From Halobiforma nitratireducens JCM 10879 (GTDB taxonomy: Archaea > Halobacteriota > Halobacteria > Halobacteriales > Natrialbaceae), in contig NZ_AOMA01000003.1 in the NCBI RefSeq assembly GCF_000337895.1, forward strand, positions 64,786 to 105,199: 40,414 bases of DNA. Direction: 5' to 3'. Of the stretch, positions 33,497 through 40,414 are shown in pieces; the stretch's first letter is position 1; every line of letters begins with the position of its first letter. A program made the position numbers and the translations under genes. The notes below the pieces were generated by a model. The model made no database searches. It was not told the origin of the DNA and saw nothing but the letters and a program-made list of their open reading frames with translations.

Positions 33497-34924
33497 TCAG
33501 CGCTCGTCCAACTGGTCGAACCTGGCTTCGACGTCGATCATCGGCTCGGGGTAGTCAACGCCGAGGTCGATTCCGTAGCGGTCCTGGTCGGCATCGCTCA
33601 ACCGCCACGGTCGGTGGGCGTACTCCGGCGGCAGCCCCTCGAGTTCGGGGAGCCACGTCGTCACGTAGTCGGCGTCGGGGTCGTAGCGGCCGGCCTGCCA
33701 CAGCACGTCGAAGTAGCCGTCGCGGGAATCGTTGCCGACGCCGGCCTGGTAGGCCCAGTTGCCCCAGTTCGAGGCCACGTCGTAGTCGACCAACTGCGCC
33801 TCGAAGTAGGCAGCGCCCCACCGCCAGTCGATCTCGAGGGCGTCGGTCAGAAAGGAGGCGACGTTCTGTCGGCCGCGGTTCGAGACGTAGCCCGTGCGCT
33901 CGAGTTCGCGCATGTTGGCGTCGACGAACGGGACCCCGGTCACCCCCTTGGTCCACCGGCGAAACGCCGCACGGTCCCGCTGCCAGTGCTTCTCGATGTC
34001 CCGAATGCCGGTCTCGGTGAAGAAATCGTCGCCGTGTTTGGCGAACTGGAACTGAAAGAAATCACGCCACAGCAACTCGAAGACGAGCCAGTAGGTGTCC
34101 TCGTTTGCCACGCGCTCCCGCTCGTAGCGCTGGACCTCACGGTGGACCCAGCGCGGCGAGAGACACCCCGCAGCGAGCCACGCCGAGAGCTTCGAGGAGT
34201 AATCAGCCCCTAGCAGTCCGTTGCGGGTCTGCTTGTACGTCCGCAGGCAGTCCCGTTCCCAGACGTACGCCTCGAGTCGACGCTTCCCGGCGGATTCTCC
34301 GCCTTCGAACGGGAGGACGGCGCGGTGGTCTGCCGGCGGGTCGTCGAATCCGAGCGCCGAGAGCGTCGGCACTGTGCTGGCATCGACGGCCGGCGTCGGG
34401 ACCGATTCCGGGGCTGGAGCCGGTTTCCGTGGCGTCGCCTCCGCCTCGACCTCGTGTCGCCAGGGCGTGAAGGTGTCGTCGATCCGGTCGACTGCCGTCG
34501 GGAGGTCTTCGGGGTGAAACAACGTGTGCGTCCACTGACTGCGGAGGTCGACGTCGCCGGGCAACGCCCGTCGGACGGCTCGCTCGCGGGATCGTTCCTC
34601 CGTCGCCGGCTTCGTCTGTGCGTACACGGCCGCGGCGTCGTACCGATCGACGAGCTCCGGAATCACGTCCTCGACGTGCCCGGTCTCGACGAGCAGGTCG
34701 CCGTCACGTTCACGGAGACGGGTCCGCAGATCGAGCACGCTCTCCCGGCGAAACCGGGCGCGGTGTGGCCCGAGCTTCGGGGTGTCGTACTGCGTCTCGC
34801 CGCGCCGACGTGGATCGAAGACGTACACCGGGACGATCCGCTCGGCAGCCTCGAGGGCCCTCGAGAGGGTCGGATTGTCGGTGAGCCGAAGGTCGTCGCG
34901 AAACCAGACGACGGCGGTGTCCAT
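33497..34924 (-). CDS. Cryptochrome-DASH / class I photolyase family protein
   Basis: The 475-residue flavoprotein has the photolyase N-terminal domain (TAVVWFRDDLRLTDNPTL at 3-20). Its C-terminal FAD domain shows DASH-type motifs: TRNGLLGADYSSKLSAWLAA, ELLWRDFFQFQFAKH, GYVSNRGRQNVASFLTD and DYDVASNWGNWAYQAGVGND. DASH proteins repair cyclobutane dimers, chiefly in single-stranded DNA, or act as blue-light sensors. A variable linker rich in Pro and Ala (KPAPAPESVPTPAVDAS) lies between the domains. The ATG at 34924 begins the conserved strand. It is divergent from the GTPase gene across 133 bases. Confidence 0.93.
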   Translation of the reverse strand: MDTAVVWFRDDLRLTDNPTLSRALEAAERIVPVYVFDPRRRGETQYDTPKLGPHRARFRRESVLDLRTRLRERDGDLLVETGHVEDVIPELVDRYDAAAVYAQTKPATEERSRERAVRRALPGDVDLRSQWTHTLFHPEDLPTAVDRIDDTFTPWRHEVEAEATPRKPAPAPESVPTPAVDASTVPTLSALGFDDPPADHRAVLPFEGGESAGKRRLEAYVWERDCLRTYKQTRNGLLGADYSSKLSAWLAAGCLSPRWVHREVQRYERERVANEDTYWLVFELLWRDFFQFQFAKHGDDFFTETGIRDIEKHWQRDRAAFRRWTKGVTGVPFVDANMRELERTGYVSNRGRQNVASFLTDALEIDWRWGAAYFEAQLVDYDVASNWGNWAYQAGVGNDSRDGYFDVLWQAGRYDPDADYVTTWLPELEGLPPEYAHRPWRLSDADQDRYGIDLGVDYPEPMIDVEARFDQLDER

Positions 34925-35024
34925 ACTCGCTCGTGGGTCTGACCCGGGAAATAGGTGGAGCCAAACGACGTCGATAGCTCCGCTTCCCGGAACATATCGT
35001 GGATTGTGTTATTATACGACGGGA

Positions 35025-35032
35025 AAGCTTTT
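35025..35032 (+). promoter_or_regulatory. TATA-like box of the GTPBP1-type gene
   Basis: The sequence aagctttt lies 26-33 bases before the ATG at 35058 and matches the box before the glyoxalase-fold gene in sequence and distance. An alternative box, gttattata, lies about 45 bases before the start. Confidence 0.5.
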
Positions 35033-35057
35033 GCCGTGTGGGCCGCTACCGGCCCCT

Positions 35058-36659
35058 ATGAGCCGTGACCGGGCCCTCCTCGAGCGGGCCCTGGAACGTG
35101 GCGAACAGGACGGTGGCAGCGTCGAATTCAAGGAACGACTCTCACGGGACGTCCACCTCGAGGGTGGGCGACGCGAAAGTCTGGCGGCGCAGTTACGACA
35201 CCGACTGCTCTCCGGCGACGGCGAAGCGACCTACGTCGTCGGCGTCACCGACGACGGCGGTCTGGCCGGGATCGATCCGGACACCTTCTCCGAGACGATG
35301 GACGTACTCTCCTTGCTCGCCGAGGAGGCGGACGCTCACATCGACGACGTCCAGACGTGGGGCATCGAGGACGGACTGGTCGGCGTCGCTGTAATCCAGG
35401 AGGGCGGCGTCCTCGAGACCGACGACGAACACGTCGTGGTCGGGACGGCCGGCCACGTCGACCACGGGAAGAGCACGCTCGTCGGTTCGCTCGTAACGGG
35501 GAACCCGGACGATGGCGACGGCGCGACGCGATCGTACCTCGACGTACAGCCACACGAAGTCGAGCGGGGGCTCTCCGCGGACCTCTCGTATGCGGTCTAC
35601 GGCTTCGACGACGACGGGCCGGTTCGGGTACGCAACCCCAACCGGAAATCCGATCGCGCGGCTGTCGTCGAGAGCGCGGATCGGCTGGTCTCGTTCGTCG
35701 ATACCGTCGGTCACGAACCCTGGCTGCGCACGACGATCCGTGGGCTCGTCGGGCAGAAACTCGACTACGGGTTGCTCGTCGTCGCGGCAGACGATGGCCC
35801 GACGCGCACGACCCGAGAGCACCTCGGCGTGTTGCTCGCCACCGACCTCCCCACCATCGTCGCGATTACGAAGACCGACGCGGTCAGCGAAGAGCGGGTC
35901 GAGGAAGTCGAACGCGAGGTCGAGGCGCTCTTGCGGGATGTCGACAAATCCCCCCTGCGGGTCTCTCGCCACGGGGTCGACGCTGCCGTCGAGGAGATCA
36001 GCGAGCGTGTCGTCCCCATCGTCAAAACGAGCGCGATCACGATGGACGGCCTCGAGACCTTGGACGAACTGTTCGACCGGCTCCCCAAGACGGCCGAGGA
36101 CGGCGGCGAGTTCCGGATGTACGTCGACCGCAGCTACTCGGTCACCGGCGTCGGTGCGGTCGCCTCCGGGACGGTGATGGCCGGCGAGGTCGAGGCCGGC
36201 GACGAACTCCTGCTGGGACCGATGTCCGACGGTCGGTTCCAGGAGGTCGAGGTCCGCTCGATCGAAATGCACTACCACCGGGTCGACGAGGCCCAGGCCG
36301 GCCGGATCGTCGGCATCGCGCTGAAAGGGATCAAAGAACGCGCTATCGAACGCGGCATGGTTCTTCTCCCACGGGATGCCGATCCCGACCCGGTCCGCGA
36401 GTTCGAGGCCGAAGTGATGGTCCTCAACCACCCCACGCGGATCGGCGACGGGTACGAACCAGTCGTCCACCTCGAGACCATCGGCGAGGCCGCCGCGTTC
36501 TACCCGGAAAACGGGCGTCTGCTTCCCGGTGACACCGGGAAGACCACCGTCCGGTTCAAGTTCCGTCCGTACCTCGTCGAGGAAGGCCAGAAGTTCGTCT
36601 TCCGCGAGGGACGCAGCAAGGGGGTCGGGACGGTCACGGACGTGACGCCGATGGAGTGA
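35058..36659 (+). CDS. GTPBP1-family translational GTPase-like protein
   Basis: The 533-residue protein belongs to the archaeal/eukaryotic GTPBP1/2 group related to EF-Tu and EF-1alpha. A substrate-like N-terminal domain (1-120) is followed by G1 GTAGHVDHGKST (129-140), G3 DTVGHEPW and G4 ITKTD. Domain II has TGVGAVASGTVMAGEVEAGD, and domain III has FRPYLVEEGQKFVFREGRSKG. GTPBP1 proteins are linked to elongation or ribosome rescue and to RNA decay in eukaryotes; the archaeal role is unsettled. The ATG at 35058 is supported by a leaderless-type promoter; upstream in-frame codons overlap the divergent gene antisense. Confidence 0.93.
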   Translation: MSRDRALLERALERGEQDGGSVEFKERLSRDVHLEGGRRESLAAQLRHRLLSGDGEATYVVGVTDDGGLAGIDPDTFSETMDVLSLLAEEADAHIDDVQTWGIEDGLVGVAVIQEGGVLETDDEHVVVGTAGHVDHGKSTLVGSLVTGNPDDGDGATRSYLDVQPHEVERGLSADLSYAVYGFDDDGPVRVRNPNRKSDRAAVVESADRLVSFVDTVGHEPWLRTTIRGLVGQKLDYGLLVVAADDGPTRTTREHLGVLLATDLPTIVAITKTDAVSEERVEEVEREVEALLRDVDKSPLRVSRHGVDAAVEEISERVVPIVKTSAITMDGLETLDELFDRLPKTAEDGGEFRMYVDRSYSVTGVGAVASGTVMAGEVEAGDELLLGPMSDGRFQEVEVRSIEMHYHRVDEAQAGRIVGIALKGIKERAIERGMVLLPRDADPDPVREFEAEVMVLNHPTRIGDGYEPVVHLETIGEAAAFYPENGRLLPGDTGKTTVRFKFRPYLVEEGQKFVFREGRSKGVGTVTDVTPME

Positions 36660-36803
36660 TCCGGCCGACGGTCACGGGCCCGCGTTTTCCGAGAACCGAG
36701 CGCGCTCCCGACCGAACGCGTGTCGGGTGATTACGCCCTCACGACTGCGGGTCCAATGTGTATAGGGGGTAGTCTTACGCGCACGTTCACCCTACCCCTT
36801 TCT

Positions 36804-37277
36804 GTGAGTAACTACACACCCGACGAACCGGTGGACGTGCTGCTCATCGAGGACAATCCCGGGGACGTACGCCTCACGAAGGAGGCGTTTCGCTCGACGA
36901 ACACCGACATCGAGTTCCACGTTCTCACGGACGGTGAAGCCGCCTCGAAGCATCTCCGGTCCTGTGCCGCCGACGCCGACGCCGCCGACGACGACACCGA
37001 TGTCGACGTTCCCGACCTCGTTCTCCTCGATCTGAATCTCCCCCGGGTCGACGGGTTCTCTATTCTCGAGACGCTCAGTGCCGAATTCGACCACCCGCCG
37101 CCCCCGGTGTTGGTCCTCTCGAGTTCCGAGGCCCGCGAGGACGTCGTCGAGAGCTACGAGCGAGCCGCCAACGCCTATCTCAGCAAGCCGGACGATCCCG
37201 CCGAGTTCACCTCGATGGCTCGGGCCATCGAGGAGTTCTGGATCGATTCAGCCCAGCATCCGCCCGCGCCGTCCTGA
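36804..37277 (+). CDS. Single-domain response regulator (Rcp1-like receiver)
   Basis: The 157-residue protein is one receiver domain with no output domain. The acidic pocket is in VLLIEDNPGDVRLTKEAF (Glu15, Asp16), the phosphoacceptor is Asp76 in LVLLDLNLPRVDGF, the switch Ser is in LVLSSSEAR, and the conserved Lys128 is in AYLSKPDDP. A short acidic insert (DADAADDDTDVD) lies before the phosphoacceptor strand. The DNPGD motif and KPDDP are typical of phytochrome-associated Rcp1-like regulators that are abundant in haloarchaea. It presumably receives phosphate from an unlinked histidine kinase. The start is GTG at 36804; longer starts add promoter-region sequence. Confidence 0.92.
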   Translation: MSNYTPDEPVDVLLIEDNPGDVRLTKEAFRSTNTDIEFHVLTDGEAASKHLRSCAADADAADDDTDVDVPDLVLLDLNLPRVDGFSILETLSAEFDHPPPPVLVLSSSEAREDVVESYERAANAYLSKPDDPAEFTSMARAIEEFWIDSAQHPPAPS

Positions 37278-37301
37278 CGCTTCCGTCGTGAACTCTAGCG
37301 G

Positions 37302-38234
37302 TCAGAGCCCGAAGGAGTCGACGAGCACGTCCTCGTTCGTCTCACCGTGGACGTACGTCGGGCCGCCGAGCACGTCGATCGTCACCTTGGCTGGCGCAAA
37401 CAGGTCCGCGGGCACCTCGTCGAACTCCCACTCGAGATCGTCGAACACGTCGGCGAACGGCCGCCCGTGGTCCTCCGCGGCCGTCGAGGGGACGGCGTCG
37501 AAGATATCGGCGTCCTCACGGACGGTGAGGTGTGCGGTCCCTCCGTATGCGATGGAATCGTTCGTGCGCGCGATGGCCGTCCGCTCGTCGCCGGCAACCG
37601 GTGCGACCGGTGCCCGGCCGGTTGCGGAGACGATATCGAGTGGGTCGTATCCGAGTTCAGCCAGCCGGAACGTCGCGAGTTCGGCCGCACGCGCGGCGTT
37701 CGTGATACTCCCAACCGGACTCGCGGTCGAGTACGCCAGCAGGAACACGCTGCTTTCCTCGACCTCGGCGAGGTCGGCGACCTGCGTGGCGGCCGACTCC
37801 GTCGGCAGTTCGTCGGTCTCGACGGCAAGCGCCGTCAGGTCGAACGCGTCGGTGTAGCCGATCCGGCGGAACTCGTCTTCTTCGGCGACCAGCGCCCTCG
37901 CGGGTCCGCTGCCGAGCCCTTCGAAGTCCTCCGTGGTCAGTTCCCAACCGGCCTTCTGGGAACAAAGCAGCGAAAGGGCCGGCTGGTCGGTCGTCAGTTC
38001 GATGTACGGAATCGGTGCGCCGTCGATCGCCCCGAGTTCGTGGCTCGGGGTCGCCATTCCGGCGGTCTGGATCTCGGTCAACAGCAGTCCGGCTTCGACA
38101 CCGCCGTCGAAGTCGATCCCGAAGTCCAGTACCGACGCCTCGTTCTCGAGGTCGTAGCCACCGATGTTCAACTCCTCGGCGTAGTCGAGGGCCTCGTCGA
38201 CGAGCTCGATCGCCATCCGGTTCAGACTTTCCAT
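37302..38234 (-). CDS. mch: Methenyltetrahydromethanopterin cyclohydrolase
   Basis: Mch interconverts methenyl- and formyl-tetrahydropterin in C1 metabolism. The 310-residue cytosolic protein matches the family over its whole length: SLNRMAIELVDEALDYAEEL, LDFGIDFDGGVEAGLLLTEI, SVFLLAYSTASPVGSITNAA, IVSATGRAPVAPVAGDERTA, IARTNDSIAYGGTAHLTV and DVLGGPTYVHGE. Haloarchaea lack methanogenesis and have folate-type C1 carriers, so the enzyme may act on a folate here (inference from known haloarchaeal metabolism). The ATG at 38234 is preferred over a GTG two codons upstream. It is the last of a minus-strand row of unrelated small genes. Confidence 0.95.
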   Translation of the reverse strand: MESLNRMAIELVDEALDYAEELNIGGYDLENEASVLDFGIDFDGGVEAGLLLTEIQTAGMATPSHELGAIDGAPIPYIELTTDQPALSLLCSQKAGWELTTEDFEGLGSGPARALVAEEDEFRRIGYTDAFDLTALAVETDELPTESAATQVADLAEVEESSVFLLAYSTASPVGSITNAARAAELATFRLAELGYDPLDIVSATGRAPVAPVAGDERTAIARTNDSIAYGGTAHLTVREDADIFDAVPSTAAEDHGRPFADVFDDLEWEFDEVPADLFAPAKVTIDVLGGPTYVHGETNEDVLVDSFGL

Positions 38235-38352
38235 GGCCACACTTCAGCCTCCGGCGTAAAACAGTTTGTCAGTTTTAGCCGCCTTCGTCGCCGGCGTTTT
38301 CGTCGACCACCGTCGACGTGGCCGCGATCCGACGCGTACCTGACAGTCCGCC

Positions 38353-38562
38353 TCAGACAGCCGGCTCGTACCCCGCGTCTTCGATCGTGTTGCCGATAGT
38401 GGCCTCGTCGACGGCGTCACCGTCGTGTTCGACCCGCACCTCGCCGGCCTCGTGATCGGCCGTCGCCGACGAGACGCCCGACAGCGCCTCGAGCGCGTCG
38501 ACGACGTTTTCTTCGCAGCCGCTACAGGACATCCCGCTGACCTCGAGCGTCGTCCGTTCCAT
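38353..38562 (-). CDS. Heavy-metal-associated (HMA) domain protein, CopZ-like
   Basis: The 69-residue protein is a single HMA ferredoxin-like domain. It has TTLEVSGMSCSGCEENVVDA with the metal-binding C13-x2-C16, then VSSATADHEAGEVRVEHDGD and GNTIEDAGYEP. Such proteins bind Cu(I) and pass it to copper-exporting P-type ATPases or regulators. No copper ATPase is adjacent. The ATG at 38562 begins the domain; an upstream start would add four residues. Confidence 0.92.
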   Translation of the reverse strand: MERTTLEVSGMSCSGCEENVVDALEALSGVSSATADHEAGEVRVEHDGDAVDEATIGNTIEDAGYEPAV

Positions 38563-38709
38563 GTGCGCCCGCACGGCTGCCAGCGGGTTGAATGTTCCTT
38601 TCCCGGTGGCTCGGGTCTCGAGTCTCGAGTCTCAAGTTCGAGCCGGTAACCCGAACAGGGTCTGCTCGAGGTGACCGATTTGAACTCGCTCTCGAGGCTC
38701 GACGGCGAA

Positions 38710-39024
38710 CTACTCCTCGCGGCTCGTTGGCGGTCGTCCCAGTGCCTCCTCGACGGCGTCGACTTTCCCCGCGGCCGACGCGTCTCGGTCTCGTTTGTCG
38801 TCGATCTTCAGAACGGTGCTGACGCGGTCCGCGTCGACGGCTTCGTGTGCCGCCTGAGCGGCGGCGAACAACTCGTCTGCGTCGTCGGCCTCGATCACCG
38901 TCCCCATCGGGTTGGTCTCGTACTCGACGTCGTACTCCGATAGGGCGTCGACGGCGTCGGCGATGTCGTCGGCCATGCTGTCTTCGATTACCGGTGCGAC
39001 GCTCAACAGTGCGATGACCGTCAT
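38710..39024 (-). CDS. MTH1187/YkoF-family thiamine-binding protein
   Basis: The 104-residue protein matches the MTH1187 (DUF77) family: MTVIALLSVAPVIEDSMADD at the start, then VEYETNPMGTVIEADDADEL with the invariant TNPMGT loop, and RVSTVLKIDDKRD near the end. The family forms ferredoxin-like tetramers that bind thiamine or hydroxymethylpyrimidine-like ligands and is often linked to thiamine uptake. No thiamine genes are nearby. The ATG at 39024 starts the conserved beta strand, and a 23-codon upstream extension was rejected. Confidence 0.9.
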   Translation of the reverse strand: MTVIALLSVAPVIEDSMADDIADAVDALSEYDVEYETNPMGTVIEADDADELFAAAQAAHEAVDADRVSTVLKIDDKRDRDASAAGKVDAVEEALGRPPTSREE

Positions 39025-39158
39025 ACCGGTATCGAGGGCAGCAGGGGTGCTAAACCCTGACCATGTCTGTGCGACTCCCGAGAGCGAGAACAAGCCGGGC
39101 CGCTGACCGCTGCCGTCCGATCGCCGACCTCACGCCGTAGCGACGACGAGCCCTCCCG

Positions 39159-39506
39159 TCACGTCGAGGGATGACTGGGCGTCGACGGCGGGTAGATGAT
39201 GACATCCCCGTTCGCGTAGACGTAGATTTCGTGCTCGAGCGCGGTGAAGGCGACGTGGCCGCCGGTGCGGTCGGTGCCGTCGGCTTTGGGGCGGAACAGC
39301 CGATCCAGGGCGTCCGGATCGATGCTGTCGTACAGCGAGAACTCGCCTTGCGAGACGTCAGTATCCGTGATCGACGTGAGCGCGTGGACGATAGTCGTCG
39401 TGATCGTCGCCGGGCCGTCGGTGTCGTGCTGGTAGACGTACCGCTCGTTCTGCTCGTCGTACTGGGGCTCGTCGGTGTCGTCGTGGAGGGGAGTTTCAGT
39501 TTGCAT
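39159..39506 (-). CDS. HalOD1 output-domain protein
   Basis: The 115-residue protein carries the haloarchaeal output domain HalOD1 at about 30-108: ATITTTIVHALTSITDTDVS, PLYD-like SLYDSIDPDALDRLFRP, then GGHVAFTALEHEIYVYANGD ending VIIYPP. The domain is found alone or attached to sensory domains and is thought to act in signal output; its biochemical activity is unknown. The first 30 residues are acidic and unstructured (DDTDEPQYDEQNERY). The ATG at 39506 is preceded by an AT-rich gtttttatg stretch about 50 bases upstream. Confidence 0.88.
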   Translation of the reverse strand: MQTETPLHDDTDEPQYDEQNERYVYQHDTDGPATITTTIVHALTSITDTDVSQGEFSLYDSIDPDALDRLFRPKADGTDRTGGHVAFTALEHEIYVYANGDVIIYPPSTPSHPST

Positions 39507-39758
39507 TGCTATCAGGTGGTCGATCGTCTACTGCCCCATAGTTTTCTCTGGCATAAAAACAAACCGCCTACCGGAATAGTAGTCATTCGTGAACCATTCG
39601 TGGTGGAGTGAGTCAGACCTGCGGACTCGTCGCTGGGTCTCGACGTGGGTCCGTCGCTCACGGATTCGTTCGCAGAGAACGAACTGCTTCCTCCAGCTAC
39701 GTGGACTTACAACGGGTATGTCGCTTGCGAGTTCGAGTTCGGAGAAGTATGCTGGTAC

Positions 39759-39775
39759 GCGTCGCTTCGCGACGC
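39759..39775. repeat. Perfect 7-bp inverted repeat downstream of tRNA-Gly
   Basis: gcgtcgc and gcgacgc flank ttc. The hairpin is 24 bases beyond the tRNA 3' end on the minus strand, after the pyrimidine-rich sequence catttctcc, and may mark the end of that transcript. Confidence 0.4.
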
Positions 39776-39798
39776 TCGTGACGTTGTGTTCGGAGAAA

Positions 39799-39869
39799 TG
39801 CGCTGGCTGGGATTTGAACCCAGGTTGTGACCATGGCAAGGTCACGTGATACCACTACACTACCAGCGC
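39799..39869 (-). tRNA. tRNA-Gly (anticodon GCC)
   Basis: The minus strand folds as a complete cloverleaf. The acceptor stem GCGCTGG pairs with CCAGCGC and the discriminator is A. The D arm is GTGTAGTGGTATCAC, the anticodon arm TGACC-TTGCCAT-GGTCA with GCC at 39835-39837, a 4-base variable loop follows, and the T arm is CTGGG-TTCAAAT-CCCAG. There is no intron and no encoded CCA end. The length is 71 bases, as usual for glycine tRNA. A TATA box (cttataca on the minus strand, 39900-39907) lies about 31-38 bases upstream. Confidence 0.97.
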
Positions 39870-39899
39870 CCTGCTGCACTTACACCTACTGTCGGACGG

Positions 39900-39907
39900 A
39901 TGTATAA
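39900..39907 (-). promoter_or_regulatory. TATA box of the tRNA-Gly gene
   Basis: On the minus strand cttataca lies 31-38 bases upstream of the tRNA 5' end, leaving room for a few bases of leader removed by RNase P. Confidence 0.6.
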
Positions 39908-40381
39908 GCGTTGCGAATCGACCCGGCATCGGTACGAGAAACCACGGCGAGGAAGCGGGTTCGGTGCCACCGATGCTGCTCGAAGCCGGGACCTCGAGAA
40001 GTCGGCGAGGACGGGACCGACCGTCGGCACGATCGCACCGGTAGCGCTCGAGATTCGTTCCTCGACTGCTGACCCGAACTGGCCCCAGCCGTGGCTTCGT
40101 CGGATTTCTCGTGTCTGTAGTACCAACTGCAACGATTTGCACACTGATCGCCGATCCGTCTGGCGAGCAGGTGCGCACTGACGTGCAGTGGCTACTATAC
40201 CGTTCTGACCGAACCGGTACGGTTCTGAACGAACCCGAATCTGGTGCCAGAACGTCGCTCGAGGCTCCCGGCCGGCAAACCGACCGTCGTTCTCGAGGTG
40301 TCTCACCAGGGACGCAGTGGTGAACGACCATCCGTTCTAGTTTAGCAGAGTGTAGCGCCGTCTGACTAGATATCGTTGTGA
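39908..40381. other. 474-base gene-free interval containing repeat copy 3
   Basis: No gene is supported here. It contains the 86-bp repeat at 40115-40200 and, just after it, two near-identical 14-base direct repeats (40202-40215 and 40222-40235). Open frames on both strands are antisense readings of the repeat or GC-bias artefacts. Confidence 0.4.
40115..40200 (+). repeat. 86-bp hairpin-forming dispersed repeat, copy 3
   Basis: It aligns without gaps to copy 2 (77 of 86 identical) and copy 1 (75 of 86). The outer arms ctgtagtaccaactgcaa and gtgcagtggctactatac pair imperfectly, and the inner tcgcc/ggcga stem is intact. All three copies are in the same orientation. Confidence 0.75.
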
Positions 40382-40414
40382 CTACCAGTCAGAGAAATCC
40401 GGTGGATAGTGTGA
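40382..40414 (-). CDS. Possible 3' end of a gene running in from beyond the window
   Basis: Read on the minus strand from the window edge, one frame gives SHYPPDFSDW followed by TAG at 40382-40384. The sequence is protein-like, with an aromatic/acidic end, but only ten residues are visible. It may be chance. No family can be assigned. Confidence 0.25.
   Translation of the reverse strand, partial: SHYPPDFSDW

Overview
The window is haloarchaeal chromosome, most likely from a Natrialbaceae-type organism (Natrinema/Haloterrigena-like; this placement is an inference). The evidence is high GC with strong GC3 bias, very acidic proteins, a Tat-lipoprotein solute-binding protein, a haloarchaeal HalOD1 domain, a CDC48/VAT ATPase, methenyltetrahydromethanopterin cyclohydrolase, and AT-rich promoter boxes about 27 bases before start codons that imply leaderless mRNAs.

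Layout: 1-84 is the tail of an unidentified gene. 249-4177 carries a histidine-rich nickel chelatase (larC, minus strand) divergent from a CDC48-type AAA+ ATPase. 4439-6182 holds a small membrane protein, an EamA-family exporter and a DUF7344-type winged-helix protein. 6314-12725 is a complete dipeptide/oligopeptide ABC importer operon on the minus strand (binding protein, two permeases, two ATPases) with GTGA overlaps. 12883-16674 holds an RNase H-like protein, a DUF2240 protein, a Tat-exported protein of unknown function, an acidic hypothetical protein and a HAD phosphatase.

16875-24260 is the most striking part. Two two-gene operons of CPA2 cation/proton antiporters face each other (A-B then B'-A'). 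In each operon one partner has an intact RCK nucleotide-binding glycine motif and the other a degenerate one. They look like two paralogous heteromeric antiporters, followed at the far side by remnants of a universal-stress-protein gene.

24829-29294 holds methylglyoxal synthase divergent from a glyoxalase-fold protein, two convergent short-chain dehydrogenases and pyrF. 29370-34924 contains a nitric oxide synthase oxygenase, a small zinc-finger protein, an iron-sulfur (6-4)-type photolyase, a membrane protein and a cryptochrome-DASH, which together suggest a light and oxidative-stress neighbourhood. 35058-39506 holds a GTPBP1-type GTPase, a single-domain response regulator, mch, a copper-chaperone-like HMA protein, a thiamine-binding-like protein and a HalOD1 protein. 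39799-39869 is tRNA-Gly(GCC).

Three copies of an 86-bp hairpin-forming repeat (15057, 25876, 40115) lie in the gene-poor gaps. No CRISPR array, rRNA, replication origin or complete insertion sequence was seen.
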